Shown: piece after piece, positions 43,182-52,278 of the stretch
Position numbering within the stretch: the stretch's first letter is position 1
How the letters are laid out: every line of letters starts with the position of its first letter
NCBI GenBank assembly: GCA_006218065.1
Contig: VBWE01000003.1
Span: forward strand, 124,001 to 188,000
DNA length: 64,000 nt
Source of the DNA: Bacteroidota bacterium
Lineage (GTDB): Bacteria > Bacteroidota > Bacteroidia > Palsa-965
Direction of reading: 5' to 3'
Position numbers and translations under genes: made by a program
Notes under the pieces: generated by a model
The model's input: only the letters and a program-made list of their open reading frames with translations
Told to the model about the DNA's origin: nothing
The model's database searches: none

Positions 43182-44384
43182 TTATTTGCGCAGGATGACG
43201 ATTTCAGTCCCTGCTTTTGGTTCTTCGCCGCCGGGGATCTTGTTCCAGACGCGCAATTCTTCTTCTGTTACTTTGTACTGCCCGGCTATTTTAGCGAGCA
43301 GTTCGCCTTCTTTCACATAATGTACCAGCGGATGCGAGAGGCTGTCGCTTTTTACTTCCGACGGTGTGACAAAACGCGAAGCCGTGTCGGGATTCGCGCC
43401 GGGAATACCGGGAGCATCTTCCTCGAAGCCGTATACTTTCACGCCTTTTTTCGGAAACTGGAGCAGGTATGTTTTTTTCTCCGGGTTATTGAGCTTGCCG
43501 CTGATCAGCCAGGGATTGAAATATTTGAGCATCTTATATGTATACCCTTGTGCAAGCGCAAAAGCGGGAAGGTCGGTGATGCCGGAATCGACTTTGACCG
43601 TAACGGTAGGAACCGGCGGATATAAATCTTTCTGGCGAAGCTGGTACCCGTATGTTTTCGGTTTGGTCAGGATTTCTTTCACGGCCAGCAGGCGGAAAAC
43701 ATAACGGGCCGTTTCTTCATTCAGGTAAAGATCATAATAGTTCCCGCTTTTCTGCCGGTCGAGCTGTTTGTCCACACCGCCCATGCCCAGGTTATACGAA
43801 GCTGCGGCCAGCGTCCAGTTTTTGTATTTCGCGTACGCTTCCCTGAAATATTTGCAGGCCGCTTCGGTCGATTTTTCCACGTGGTAGCGTTCATCCACGT
43901 CCTCGCTGATTTCCAGCCCGTAATTTTTCGCAGTCGGTTCGATGAATTGCCAGAAGCCGGTTGCCTGCTGCGGTGAAACCACGTTGGAGAAACCGCTTTC
44001 GATCACCACGATGTATTTGAAATCGTCGGGTATGCCGTTCCGTTTCAGAACCGGCTCGATGACCGGGAACCAGCGGCTTGCTTTTTTATGGAAGAGCAGG
44101 GTTTGCGACTGCCAGTAGGTATTCACCATCAGCTCGCGCTCGAGGCTTTCGCGCACGGTGAAATCGTCAACCGGAACTCCTTCGCCGGCAAAGTTCAGGT
44201 CCTTCGGGATCGTGATGCCGAATACTTTGTAATTGGCATTGAAATAATTCCGGTACGCGTCATCCGAAACCGGGTCGCCCGAAGAAAAAACAAAAACGCG
44301 CACGATGACCAGCAGCACGATGAGTGCGGGAACAACCAGCAGTTTTTTCCTGTACTGCTTCAGCCAGCCGGACAGTTTACTCAT
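43182..44384 (-). CDS. Membrane-anchored lytic transglycosylase with LysM (MltD-like)
   Basis: 400 residues from ATG 44384 (404 from 44396). An N-terminal membrane helix ([19 protein letters not shown]) anchors it. The SLT domain shows [28 protein letters not shown] (catalytic Glu in VIESGF), [20 protein letters not shown] and [16 protein letters not shown]-terminal LysM ([30 protein letters not shown]) binds peptidoglycan. It cleaves glycan strands to 1,6-anhydroMurNAc ends. Either start overlaps the 3' end of the WecA-like gene. Confidence 0.92.
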   Translation of the reverse strand: MSKLSGWLKQYRKKLLVVPALIVLLVIVRVFVFSSGDPVSDDAYRNYFNANYKVFGITIPKDLNFAGEGVPVDDFTVRESLERELMVNTYWQSQTLLFHKKASRWFPVIEPVLKRNGIPDDFKYIVVIESGFSNVVSPQQATGFWQFIEPTAKNYGLEISEDVDERYHVEKSTEAACKYFREAYAKYKNWTLAAASYNLGMGGVDKQLDRQKSGNYYDLYLNEETARYVFRLLAVKEILTKPKTYGYQLRQKDLYPPVPTVTVKVDSGITDLPAFALAQGYTYKMLKYFNPWLISGKLNNPEKKTYLLQFPKKGVKVYGFEEDAPGIPGANPDTASRFVTPSEVKSDSLSHPLVHYVKEGELLAKIAGQYKVTEEELRVWNKIPGGEEPKAGTEIVILRK

Positions 44385-45462
44385 CACTGGTTTCATTTTT
44401 TTCTTTTTTAATCCGCGTGATATAAAACAATCCGCCTGCTACGGCCAGGATGTACCCGCCGAAAATCAGCTGGTGTGTGATGTTCCAGTCGGTGATGGTG
44501 CCCTGCACTACGAAAATCAGGACCATCGAAATCATCGAAATCCCGGAAAGCGCGAAGGCCACCTGGCTGTCGCTCAGCCCGAGGTAGGAGAGATGATGCG
44601 TGGTATGGTCTTTTCCCCCGACAAAAGGCGAAGTGCCGCGCAGGATCCGGTTGATGATCACGGTAGCCGTATCGGTGAGCGGAACGAGAAAGCCGAGTAA
44701 AACAATGGTGATCTGTTTGGTTGCGATCACGTTCTGCCCGAAATCCGGCGCGTTCCAGAAATAGCGGATGCCCATGGCTGCCGTAAGGATGCCGAGAAAC
44801 TGGCTGCCGGTATCGCCCATGTATAAACGCGACGGGTGCCAGTTGTAATAAAGAAATCCGCCCAGCGTACCCAGCACACCGAGCAGGATGATGATGTCTA
44901 CGTTCCCGAAATCTTTGCCGATGTACAGCATCAGGAGCGCTTCCAGGAAAACGAAACCGGAAACGCAGGCCGCGATGGCATCCATATTGTCGATCAGGTT
45001 GATCGAGTTCATGATGCCTACTACCCACAAAACGGTGAGTACATAATTCATCCATTCGTTTTCGAACAGGTGTATGCTGGTTCCCGTACTGATCAGGATT
45101 ACGCCGCAAAGCACCTGGACCGTGAATTTGAAAAACGGTTTGGTATTGTAGGCGTCGTCCGCCAGGCCCATGATGAACGCCAGTGTGACCGCCCCGAGCA
45201 GGCCGAGCAGCGACTGGTTGAGCAGTACGGTGGTTTGCGGGAAAAAGATGGAGTAGCTGGCGGTGGAAAGGAGGAAGATGACGTAGAATGTTATTCCGCC
45301 GAGCGAAGGTTTCTGCCGTTCGCTCCAGCGCTGCACACCTTCCGGGTTATTGCGGATGCCCAGCGTCCGGGCAAAACGAAGGAACAACCCGTTCAAAAGA
45401 AACGAGATCAGTACGATGCAGATAAACCATGCTGCATAGATGAGTACCAGGTGGTTGTTCAT
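44377..45462 (-). CDS. Undecaprenyl-phosphate sugar-1-phosphate transferase (WecA/TagO-like)
   Basis: 361 residues, about ten membrane helices. Family motifs: RWSERQKPSLGGITFYVIF, FIMGLADDAYNTKPFFKF (catalytic Asp pair LADD), NSINLIDNMDAIAACVSG (NxxNxxDGxD-like) and LYMGDTGSQFLG. KDHTTHHLSYLGLS is the HIHH-like sugar-binding region. It joins a HexNAc-1-phosphate to undecaprenyl phosphate, starting polysaccharide or O-antigen units. Neighbours RfbC, Wzc and Wza on the same strand fit exopolysaccharide or LPS synthesis. Confidence 0.93.
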   Translation of the reverse strand: MNNHLVLIYAAWFICIVLISFLLNGLFLRFARTLGIRNNPEGVQRWSERQKPSLGGITFYVIFLLSTASYSIFFPQTTVLLNQSLLGLLGAVTLAFIMGLADDAYNTKPFFKFTVQVLCGVILISTGTSIHLFENEWMNYVLTVLWVVGIMNSINLIDNMDAIAACVSGFVFLEALLMLYIGKDFGNVDIIILLGVLGTLGGFLYYNWHPSRLYMGDTGSQFLGILTAAMGIRYFWNAPDFGQNVIATKQITIVLLGFLVPLTDTATVIINRILRGTSPFVGGKDHTTHHLSYLGLSDSQVAFALSGISMISMVLIFVVQGTITDWNITHQLIFGGYILAVAGGLFYITRIKKEKNETSDE

Positions 45463-45502
45463 ACCGTTTTAAAAGGGCCACAAAGGTACGCATAAAGGGC
45501 TG

Positions 45503-46048
45503 CTAAAACAAGCTGTTGAATCCCGCGAAAGGCTTGCCCTGCCTGTCTTTTTCCGACAGTACCGGCTCACTGTCAAGGCCCCAGTCGATTCCCAGCCCGG
45601 GATCGTTCCAGAGCAGGCAGCCTTCGGAAGCCTTATTGTAAAAATTGGAACACTTGTATGCAAAGACCGTGTTATCTTCCAAAGTCAGGAAACCGTGCGC
45701 AAAACCTTCCGGGATAAAGAAGATCGTTTTGTTTTCGCCCGTCAGCCTGATCGTGAAATGTTTGCCGTACGTGGGTGAATTTTTGCGGATATCCACCGCC
45801 ACATCGAGCACGGCCCCGCTGATTACGCGTACGAGCTTGGCCTGGGCGTGGGGCGGTTCCTGGAAATGGAGCCCGCGTAAAATACCTTTCTGTGAAAGCG
45901 ACTGGTTGTCCTGCACAAAATCGTGATGCAAACCGAAGCCGGCGAAAACCTGTTTGTTGTACGATTCGAAAAAATGACCTCTCCCGTCTTCAAAAATGCG
46001 CGGCCGGAGGATAACAAGGCCGTCGATCGGCGTCTTAATCAATTCCAT
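45503..46048 (-). CDS. rfbC: dTDP-4-dehydrorhamnose 3,5-epimerase
   Basis: 181 residues. RmlC fold: RIFEDGRGHFFESYNKQVF, FVQDNQSLSQKGILRGLHFQ (catalytic His in LRGLHFQ), GAVLDVAVDIRKNSPTYGKH, FIPEGFAHGFLTLED and DPGLGIDWGL. It turns dTDP-4-keto-6-deoxyglucose into the rhamnose precursor. RmlA, RmlB and RmlD are not in the window and must be elsewhere. It lies 40 bases before the WecA-like gene and after the heptamer repeat 46094-46152. Confidence 0.96.
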   Translation of the reverse strand: MELIKTPIDGLVILRPRIFEDGRGHFFESYNKQVFAGFGLHHDFVQDNQSLSQKGILRGLHFQEPPHAQAKLVRVISGAVLDVAVDIRKNSPTYGKHFTIRLTGENKTIFFIPEGFAHGFLTLEDNTVFAYKCSNFYNKASEGCLLWNDPGLGIDWGLDSEPVLSEKDRQGKPFAGFNSLF

Positions 46049-46064
46049 TATTCAAATAGGTATT

Positions 46065-46152
46065 TATCCCTTCGGGATAGTAAACTGAATTTTAATGCCG
46101 AATGCCGAACTCCGGGTATTAAAGAGACTAAAACTTCGCCATTCGGCATTCG
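46065..46152. repeat. TATCCC hairpin plus heptamer inverted repeat
   Basis: TATCCC-TTC-GGGATA (46065-46079), then AATGCCG units (46094-46114) with the inverse CATTCGGCATTCG to 46152. The same two-part arrangement occurs at 60561-60671. Confidence 0.75.
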
Positions 46153-46155
46153 AAG

Positions 46156-48606
46156 TTATTTTTTTCTAAAAGGCAGCCAGCTTTTTTTCTTTTCGTGCTG
46201 GTCGTCATAATACCCGTAGCCATACCCGTAGCCATACCCGTAGCCGTACCCGTAGCCGTAATTGTACCCGTAACTGCGGCGTTCCACGTCCACGCCGTTC
46301 AGTACGATGGACAAGCGTTTGATGCCGCTTTCGTTGTACAGCCGGTCGGCAACCTGGATGAAATTACGCCGTGAATAGTCGGAGCGGAAAATATAAATCG
46401 GGTAATCGGCAATCCGGAGCATGGCCATGCCGTCGGTAACCAGGCCGATCGGCGGATTGTCGATGATGATCAGGTCGTATATTTTTTTCAGCTCTTCCAG
46501 CATGGCCGTCATCTGCGCGCTGATGATCAGTTCCGACGGGTTCGGCGGAACCGGCCCGGCCGTGATGAAGTGCAGGTTTTCGAGCGCGCTTTGCCGGATG
46601 CAGTCGCTCATTTTGTCTTTCCCGATCAGGATGGTGCTCATGCCGTGCACATTGTCGGTTCCGAAACCTTTGTGGATTTTCGGTTTGCGCATGTCGAGAT
46701 CGAGGATGATGACTTTTTTGCCCGAGTACGCGATGATTCCCGCGAGGTTGATCGCTACGAATGTTTTTCCTTCTCCCGAAATGGTGGAAGTTACGGCCAT
46801 GATTTTCGAACCTTCGGTATTGTCGATGAACTGCATGTTGGTGCGCAGGGAACGGAACGCTTCCGCGATGATCGATTTCGGATTTTTATCGACGAGCAGC
46901 TGGGAAACGGGAATCTCTTTTTTGTAACGCGGAACGATGCCCAGCGCGGCAATGGTGGCCTGCGTATGGCGCGTGATCTCATTCAGCGAGCCGATCGTAT
47001 CGTGCAGGATATAGCGTACGATGGTGAGTACCAGGCTGAGCAGGAATGCTACGAGAAAACAGGTGATGAAGGTGGTGGACCGGCTCGGTGCAATGGGCGT
47101 ATCGGGCCGTTTGGCTTTATCGAGCAGTACATGCTGGGCGGTAAAACCGGCTTTGGAAATCTGGTATTCCGCTTTCTTTTCCAGCAGCAGCGTGTAGAAT
47201 TTTTCGTTGATGGAAAAGAGGCGCTGGAGGCTGGCATATTCCGTTTCGGCGCCCGGGTTGTTCCCGAGTTTGGAACGGTATTCGGTCAGCCTTTCCTGCA
47301 GATCTTTTTTCTTCGAAACAACGCCTTCAAGTATGGAATGTACGCTCGCCGTCAGGATTTTTTTCTGCGTTTCGATCTGCGCATCATACGTTTTGATGGC
47401 TTTGTTATCGGGCTTTGCGTTGATCAGTGCGGTGGCGCGATCGGAGACCAGCTGGTAAAGCGCATTCAGCTGGTTGCTGATATTGTTCTGGTACTCGGAG
47501 CCGGCGAGCAGCGAAAGCAGGGAATTGACTTCGATCTTCCCGGGTTCATTCAGTTCCTTATCGATCTGCGCCAGGACGCGTTCTTCCAGTTCGATCTGCG
47601 TGAGCTGGTTTTCGATCGTGCTGAAACGCTCGAAATAAAACGCTTTTTCTTCCGGGTTTTCGCTTACGTTATTGCTTTTCTTGAATGTTTTGATCGCGTC
47701 TTCCGAAGTTTTCAGGCGTTCGTAAACGCTTTCCAGCTGGCCGTCGATGAAGTCGAGTACTTTCTTGGCGCTTTCGCTGCGGCGTTCCACGTCGTACTGG
47801 ATGAACTCGCCGGCGACGGCTGTAACGACATCGCTGGTTTTCTGCGCACTGTTGTCGCTGAACGAAATACGCAGGGTTTGCGCCGCTTCATTAGCCAGTG
47901 TTACGGATAAGCGGCCGGCATAAACGGCTGCGAGATCATCCATATCATTGATCACGAAGTAGTACGTGTTTTTGGCGCCGTCGACCTTGAGCATTTCCTG
48001 TACGGCGATAATATTGGCCGTGATCATCAGCGAGTCGCTTTCCGTTTCAAACCATTCGCCCGTTTTGAAGCGCATTTTCGTTCCGCCGGCAACATCGATC
48101 TCGCCCCCGGCGGCACTGGCATCGAAACGGATATTGATACGCTGGCCGTGAAACGATTTGTTTTTCGGTTTTTCGTTGACCGTATATGCCGATGATTTGT
48201 AATGCTCGTTGGTTTTAAAAGTTCCTTCGGCATAGTAGCTCACTTCCAGCGGGAGCGTAGCCAGTGCACGTTTCAGGAATACTTTGGACCGGAGCTGCTC
48301 GATGCCGCTGGCAAGCAGGTTCTGGTCTTCCATCTCGTAAATATTCTGCACATTCAGCACCTTGTTGGCATTGTTGCTGGTGTTGATCTGGAGTATGGTG
48401 GATGATTCGTAAACCGTGGGTGCGTAGCGCAGGTAAAGCACAAAAGAGATGCCGGCACCGGTGAAAAAAAGCAGGTACCACCATAAATTCCGGCGGAGAA
48501 TGAACATGAAAAGCCCCAGCTCGAATTCGCTGCTGAAATTAGCCAGCCGCTCGCGGTAACGATCGAATGTGTCTTGCGAAGTGGATTTAATCTGGTCCTG
48601 CAGCAT
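46156..48606 (-). CDS. Polysaccharide co-polymerase and tyrosine autokinase (Wzc-like)
   Basis: 816 residues. Wzz-type part: N-terminal helix (NLWWYLLFFTGAGISFVLYL), periplasmic coiled coil (EVSENPEEKAFYFERFSTIENQ region) and second helix (TFITCFLVAFLLSLVLTIV). BY-kinase part: Walker A AVTSTISGEGKTFVAINLAG, Walker A' IILDLDMRKPKIH, Walker B DLIIIDNPPIG. The tail is a Gly-Tyr run (SYGYNYGYGY..GYYDDQ) that supplies the autophosphorylated tyrosines. It controls chain length and export of polysaccharide with the Wza-like protein encoded upstream. Confidence 0.94.
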   Translation of the reverse strand: MLQDQIKSTSQDTFDRYRERLANFSSEFELGLFMFILRRNLWWYLLFFTGAGISFVLYLRYAPTVYESSTILQINTSNNANKVLNVQNIYEMEDQNLLASGIEQLRSKVFLKRALATLPLEVSYYAEGTFKTNEHYKSSAYTVNEKPKNKSFHGQRINIRFDASAAGGEIDVAGGTKMRFKTGEWFETESDSLMITANIIAVQEMLKVDGAKNTYYFVINDMDDLAAVYAGRLSVTLANEAAQTLRISFSDNSAQKTSDVVTAVAGEFIQYDVERRSESAKKVLDFIDGQLESVYERLKTSEDAIKTFKKSNNVSENPEEKAFYFERFSTIENQLTQIELEERVLAQIDKELNEPGKIEVNSLLSLLAGSEYQNNISNQLNALYQLVSDRATALINAKPDNKAIKTYDAQIETQKKILTASVHSILEGVVSKKKDLQERLTEYRSKLGNNPGAETEYASLQRLFSINEKFYTLLLEKKAEYQISKAGFTAQHVLLDKAKRPDTPIAPSRSTTFITCFLVAFLLSLVLTIVRYILHDTIGSLNEITRHTQATIAALGIVPRYKKEIPVSQLLVDKNPKSIIAEAFRSLRTNMQFIDNTEGSKIMAVTSTISGEGKTFVAINLAGIIAYSGKKVIILDLDMRKPKIHKGFGTDNVHGMSTILIGKDKMSDCIRQSALENLHFITAGPVPPNPSELIISAQMTAMLEELKKIYDLIIIDNPPIGLVTDGMAMLRIADYPIYIFRSDYSRRNFIQVADRLYNESGIKRLSIVLNGVDVERRSYGYNYGYGYGYGYGYGYGYGYYDDQHEKKKSWLPFRKK
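46210..46270. repeat. 12-bp tandem repeat coding the Gly-Tyr tail
   Basis: About five copies of CCCGTAGCCATA-like units (variants GTACCCGTAGCC) encode alternating Gly and Tyr at the kinase C-terminus. Units are multiples of three, so slippage would change the number of tyrosines without breaking the frame. Confidence 0.85.
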
Positions 48607-48631
48607 AAATCAGGAGTTTGGCAAAAGGCCG

Positions 48632-49411
48632 TTATCTCGAAAAGATGGCATAGATAGCCAGCGCGGTAGTGAAAAGACTTACGATGGGTGTGATCTCGCG
48701 CAGGGTTTCGCGTGCAATGTATTTTCTCGGCTCAATGTATATGATGTCGTTGGCCTGGACGATCAGGTTCGCTTCGGCAATACCTTCTATCCTGGAAAGA
48801 TCGAAATGATAAATATTCGGTTTGGCAGGATTTCCGCTGCTCCTGATGAGTTTAATATCGTAAGCTTTGCCGCTTTGCGGAATACCGCCGGTAACGGTAA
48901 TGGCTTCCAGGAGTGTGGTGTTGGAATTGGTAAGCAAAACTACCCTGGCCTGGCCGTCATTCCCGGGAAATACGATAACCCGTTTATTGACCACTTCTAC
49001 CATGGCGAAAGGATCGATATAATACTTCGAGAATATTTTCTGCAAAGTATCTTCCGCTTGTCTCACGGTATAGCCTACCAACGATATTTCACCGATTACA
49101 GGCAGTTTCACTACACCCCGGTTATCGATCTGGTATTGAAAACTGAGCGTGTTGATAAACGTATTGTCGCGGCTGTTCAGTGTCGTCAGGTTGATGATGC
49201 TGAAACCGTCGTTTGCGAACAAGCGAAACTCGATGATATCGTTCGGGGCAATACGATATTCCTGTGCACTGTAAGCCGTAGAATCCATTTTCATGGTATC
49301 AAACTTGTAATCTTTTTTAGTTTGAAGCATAATGCTCGGATTCAACACCTTGCAGCTTGGCATCGAAAGCAGCAGCAGGAAAGCGGCCGCACATAAGATC
49401 AGATTCCTCAT
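48632..49411 (-). CDS. Polysaccharide export lipoprotein (Wza-like)
   Basis: 259 residues from ATG 49411 (MRNLILCAAAFLLLLSMPSCKV, lipobox MPSC). The Poly_export domain is YRIAPNDIIEFRLFANDGF, VVKLPVIGEISLVGYTVRQAEDTLQKIFSKYYIDPFAMVEV. One SLBB-like domain follows (ARVVLLTNSNTTLLEAITVTGGI and RSSGNPAKPNIYHFDLSRI). A C-terminal helix (PIVSLFTTALAIYAIF) ends the protein. It forms the outer membrane channel for polysaccharide together with the Wzc-like kinase 25 bases downstream. A TATTTTTG promoter element precedes it. Confidence 0.93.
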   Translation of the reverse strand: MRNLILCAAAFLLLLSMPSCKVLNPSIMLQTKKDYKFDTMKMDSTAYSAQEYRIAPNDIIEFRLFANDGFSIINLTTLNSRDNTFINTLSFQYQIDNRGVVKLPVIGEISLVGYTVRQAEDTLQKIFSKYYIDPFAMVEVVNKRVIVFPGNDGQARVVLLTNSNTTLLEAITVTGGIPQSGKAYDIKLIRSSGNPAKPNIYHFDLSRIEGIAEANLIVQANDIIYIEPRKYIARETLREITPIVSLFTTALAIYAIFSR

Positions 49412-49441
49412 AGCAATAGTCGGGGGACTCCCGGATTCAAG

Positions 49442-49449
49442 CAAAAATA
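49442..49449 (-). promoter_or_regulatory. -7 element TATTTTTG of the polysaccharide export operon
   Basis: Minus-strand TATTTTTG, 31 bases before ATG 49411; it lies after the in-frame ATG at 49522 and supports the later start. Confidence 0.55.
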
Positions 49450-49548
49450 GGCAAAATAACCGGAATTCGCCGGTAAGCATCCAGGCCGTGACCTGCAGGC
49501 TGTTTATCCCTTTCGATGCCAAAGAAAAGCAGGCGTATTAAAAAGCCT

Positions 49549-49556
49549 TATTTTTG
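49549..49556 (+). promoter_or_regulatory. -7 element TATTTTTG of the ChaN-like gene
   Basis: Exact TAnnTTTG match, 19 bases before ATG 49576; excludes the in-frame ATG at 49516. Confidence 0.6.
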
Positions 49557-49575
49557 CGCGAACCTAATAACGTAT

Positions 49576-50508
49576 ATGAAGACATTATTCTACCTCCTGC
49601 TGTTTTGTCCTGTCCTGCTCACAGCACAGGAAACACTTTCGGAAAAAAATTACCGGGTTTATTCCGTGAAACAGGCCAAAGAGGTCTCGCTGAACGAAAT
49701 TGCCGACGACATGAAAAATTACGATGTTCTTTTTCTCGGGGAAGAACATAACGACAGCGTAACGCATTACCTGGAGAAAACCATGTTCGGGCTGCTGCAT
49801 GCCAGGTACGGAACGAATATGGCGCTTTCGATGGAAATGTTCGACCGCGATGTGCAGCCCGTGATGAATGAATACCTCCAGGGATTTATCCGCGAGAAAA
49901 ATTTCACGAAAGATGCGCGCGTCTGGAGCAATTACCGCGACTACCGCCCGATGGTGGAATTTGCAAAGGAAAAAAAGCTGGATGTGGTTTGCGCCAATGC
50001 AGCCGGGCGTTACAGCAATCTCGCCGGCCGCAAAGGCCAGAAAGCCCTGGCGGAACTGCCGGCGGAATCGAAAAAATTCTTTGCGCCGCTTCCGTATGAT
50101 ACCGCGAGCGGCGAATACTATAAAAAACTGATGGACCTGACCGGCCATTCCGCTCCCGATACCGCTAAAAAAGATACGGCCAAAGCAAAACCGGCGCCGA
50201 TGATGATGGGTAATTTCAATCTCATCATGGGGCAATCGCTCTGGGACGCCACCATGGCCTATTCCATTTCCGAATACCTCAAAAAAAACAAAGGGAAAAA
50301 AGTGATGCAGGTCAACGGCCGGTTTCACAGCGATGAAGGATTTGCGATTGTAGCACAGCTCACGAAATACAATCCGAAAGCCAAACCGCTTATCATTTCC
50401 ACGGCCAGCGACGACGCTTTTCCGAAAATCGACTGGAGCAAGTACAAAAAGAACGGCGATTACATCATCATCACCGATCCCAAAGTACCGAAGACGTATG
50501 AAGATTGA
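49576..50508 (+). CDS. ChaN family exported protein
   Basis: 310 residues from ATG 49576 (signal peptide MKTLFYLLLFCPVLLTAQ). The ChaN/DUF399 pattern is VLFLGEEHNDSVTHYLEKTMFGLL, SMEMFDRDVQPVMNEYLQG and VQVNGRFHSDEGFAIVAQL, with conserved acidic and His residues of the Tiki-like/EreA-like fold. Characterised ChaN binds heme at a dimer interface; other members of this superfamily are metalloproteases or esterases. Here no lipobox is seen, and the middle carries a Lys/Ala-rich insertion (DTAKKDTAKAKPAPMMM). No heme uptake genes are adjacent. Function uncertain. Confidence 0.85.
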   Translation: MKTLFYLLLFCPVLLTAQETLSEKNYRVYSVKQAKEVSLNEIADDMKNYDVLFLGEEHNDSVTHYLEKTMFGLLHARYGTNMALSMEMFDRDVQPVMNEYLQGFIREKNFTKDARVWSNYRDYRPMVEFAKEKKLDVVCANAAGRYSNLAGRKGQKALAELPAESKKFFAPLPYDTASGEYYKKLMDLTGHSAPDTAKKDTAKAKPAPMMMGNFNLIMGQSLWDATMAYSISEYLKKNKGKKVMQVNGRFHSDEGFAIVAQLTKYNPKAKPLIISTASDDAFPKIDWSKYKKNGDYIIITDPKVPKTYED

Positions 50509-50553
50509 TTTTCCCGGTTAATCAGGCTATTTTAGACCCAAACCCCGATCAAT

Positions 50554-51057
50554 ATGCCGGCCCGGCGATTTTTACTGCTGCTTTTTTTCCTGGACCTGGG
50601 TTTCGCCGGTTTTGCCCGTGCGGATCAAACAGGATTCACGCTTTCCGACTCTGTTTTTCAGCAGGGATCGCTGCTGAGAACTTACGCCGTTGTTTTTGAC
50701 TACGATAAAAATACGATCAGGCCGCCGGCATTTCCTTTCCTCGATTCCGTTGCGCAGTTTTTGCTGAAACACGATAGTTTGAGCTTCGAAATCAGGTCGC
50801 ACCTCGACGTCCGCTCGTCATCTGAAATGTACGGGCAGAACCTGTCACAGAAACGGGCGAAAGCAATCGCAGATTATTTTATTGCAAAAGGAATAGCCGC
50901 GAAAAGGCTTATCCCGAAGGGGTATCATAATACCATGCCGCTGTTTTCGAAACAGGAAATTGCCAAAATGAAAACAAAGGAGGAACAGGAAGCTGCATAC
51001 GCGAAGAACCGCCGGGTGGAGTTTGTTATTATTTCTACGAAAAAACCAGGAGAATAA
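50554..51057 (+). CDS. Small OmpA-family protein
   Basis: 167 residues with a signal peptide (RRFLLLLFFLDLGFAGFARA). Nearly the whole mature chain is one OmpA C-terminal domain: YAVVFDYDKNTIRPPAFPFLDSVAQFLL, FEIRSHLDVRSSSEMYGQNLSQKRAKAIADYFIAKGI, RLIPKGYHNTMPL and KNRRVEFVII. The domain binds diaminopimelate in peptidoglycan. There is no beta-barrel, so it is a periplasmic peptidoglycan-binding protein. The usual N-x-x-L-S-x-x-RA motif is present. Confidence 0.9.
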   Translation: MPARRFLLLLFFLDLGFAGFARADQTGFTLSDSVFQQGSLLRTYAVVFDYDKNTIRPPAFPFLDSVAQFLLKHDSLSFEIRSHLDVRSSSEMYGQNLSQKRAKAIADYFIAKGIAAKRLIPKGYHNTMPLFSKQEIAKMKTKEEQEAAYAKNRRVEFVIISTKKPGE

Positions 51058-51090
51058 TTCAGCCGCAGATTTCGCAGATTCACGCAGATT
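51053..51090. repeat. Second copy of the CGCAGATT dispersed repeat
   Basis: ATAATTCAGCCGCAGATTTCGCAGATTCACGCAGATT-like run matching 5501-5530. No inverted partner is visible here. Confidence 0.6.
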
Positions 51091-51107
51091 AATTTGTTCG
51101 GTCCGCG

Positions 51108-52277
51108 TTACAATCCTTTTCCGCGCAGCAGGTCCCGGTACAGTTTTTCCATGTCGCTTACGAGCCGCGTATAATGAAAACGATCTTTCACATGCGCCTG
51201 CCCGAGCTCCGAAAACTGTTTGCGCAGGTCATCGTCATCCGTCATTTGCAGCAGGCTTTTGGCAAAAGCATCCGCATCGCCGGCGGCGGAAAGCAGCGCG
51301 GTTTTCCCGGGAATCACCACATCGGCAATGCCGCCGACTTCGGTTGAAACGACCGGTTTCCCGGCGGCCTGCGCTTCGATGAGACTGACCGGTGTACCTT
51401 CATTCCACGAACTGAGCGCCACGATATCCGCACCGGCGTAAGCCACGTCCACGTCTTTCATCCACGATGTGAACGTAAGCGTCGTGCCGGTGAGCCCGAG
51501 ACTTTGCGCCCGCGTCTCGATTTCCTGCCGCATTTCACCGTCGCCGATAATGAATGCGCGGATCTTTTTTTTGGTTTGCGGAAGTATTTTCGCCAGCGCC
51601 TCGATAAACAGCTGGTGATTTTTCACAGGCACCATCCTGCCCACAATCACCAGCGCAAGTTCGTCATCGGCGACCTGCCAGCGGTTGCGGAATTGCCGGC
51701 GTTTTTCTTCCTGCCCGCTCATGAAACGGCTGAGGTCGAAACCGAGCGGGATGACTTCCACTTTTTCGGCGGGACAGATGCGGTGGATTGCAGCCAGTTC
51801 TTCTTTTTGCCTGGCGCTGATGGCGATGATTTTATCCGTGCGGCGTGCGAGATAACGTTCTACGTTTTTGTAAAAAGTCGTCGTCGCTTTTCCGAAATAG
51901 GAATGGAAAACGTGACCGTGAAACGTATGCACGATCACCGGTACATTGCACGATACCGCCGCCAGTCGCCCGATGGCCCCGGCTTTCGAAGCATGCGTAT
52001 GCACGATATGCGGCCGGAAATCGCGGATGAGTTTTTTAATTTTCCGGTAAGCTGCGCGGTCGCTGAGCGGGGAGATGGCCCGGCGCATTTCCGGGATGAT
52101 CACCGGTTTCAGTCCCAGGTTCTCCAGGATAAATTCCGAGCTGTCTTCCGTTTCGTCTTTGGCACCGCCCACGAGCATCGTTTCAAAATCGGCCGGCATG
52201 TATTTGCCCAGGTAAGCCACATTGTATGTCGGCCCGCCGAGATTGAAACGGTTGATGATGCGGAGTATCCTGTACAT
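51108..52277 (-). CDS. Glycosyltransferase, GT4 family
   Basis: 389 residues. GT-B fold: the N-terminal domain has FNLGGPTYNVAYLGKYM and PHIVHTHASKAGAIGRLAA, HTFHGHVFHSYF. The C-terminal domain has LVIVGRMVPVKNHQLFIEAL, FIIGDGEMRQEIETRAQSLGL and the E-x7-E motif SSWNEGTPVSLIEAQAAGKPVVSTEVGG. A retaining transferase using a nucleotide sugar, acting in the cytoplasm on a lipid-linked glycan. It is the last gene of the RidA-AsnB-GT group, two bases after the asnB stop, so the group may build a polysaccharide. Confidence 0.93.
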   Translation of the reverse strand: MYRILRIINRFNLGGPTYNVAYLGKYMPADFETMLVGGAKDETEDSSEFILENLGLKPVIIPEMRRAISPLSDRAAYRKIKKLIRDFRPHIVHTHASKAGAIGRLAAVSCNVPVIVHTFHGHVFHSYFGKATTTFYKNVERYLARRTDKIIAISARQKEELAAIHRICPAEKVEVIPLGFDLSRFMSGQEEKRRQFRNRWQVADDELALVIVGRMVPVKNHQLFIEALAKILPQTKKKIRAFIIGDGEMRQEIETRAQSLGLTGTTLTFTSWMKDVDVAYAGADIVALSSWNEGTPVSLIEAQAAGKPVVSTEVGGIADVVIPGKTALLSAAGDADAFAKSLLQMTDDDDLRKQFSELGQAHVKDRFHYTRLVSDMEKLYRDLLRGKGL

Positions 52278-52278
52278 G

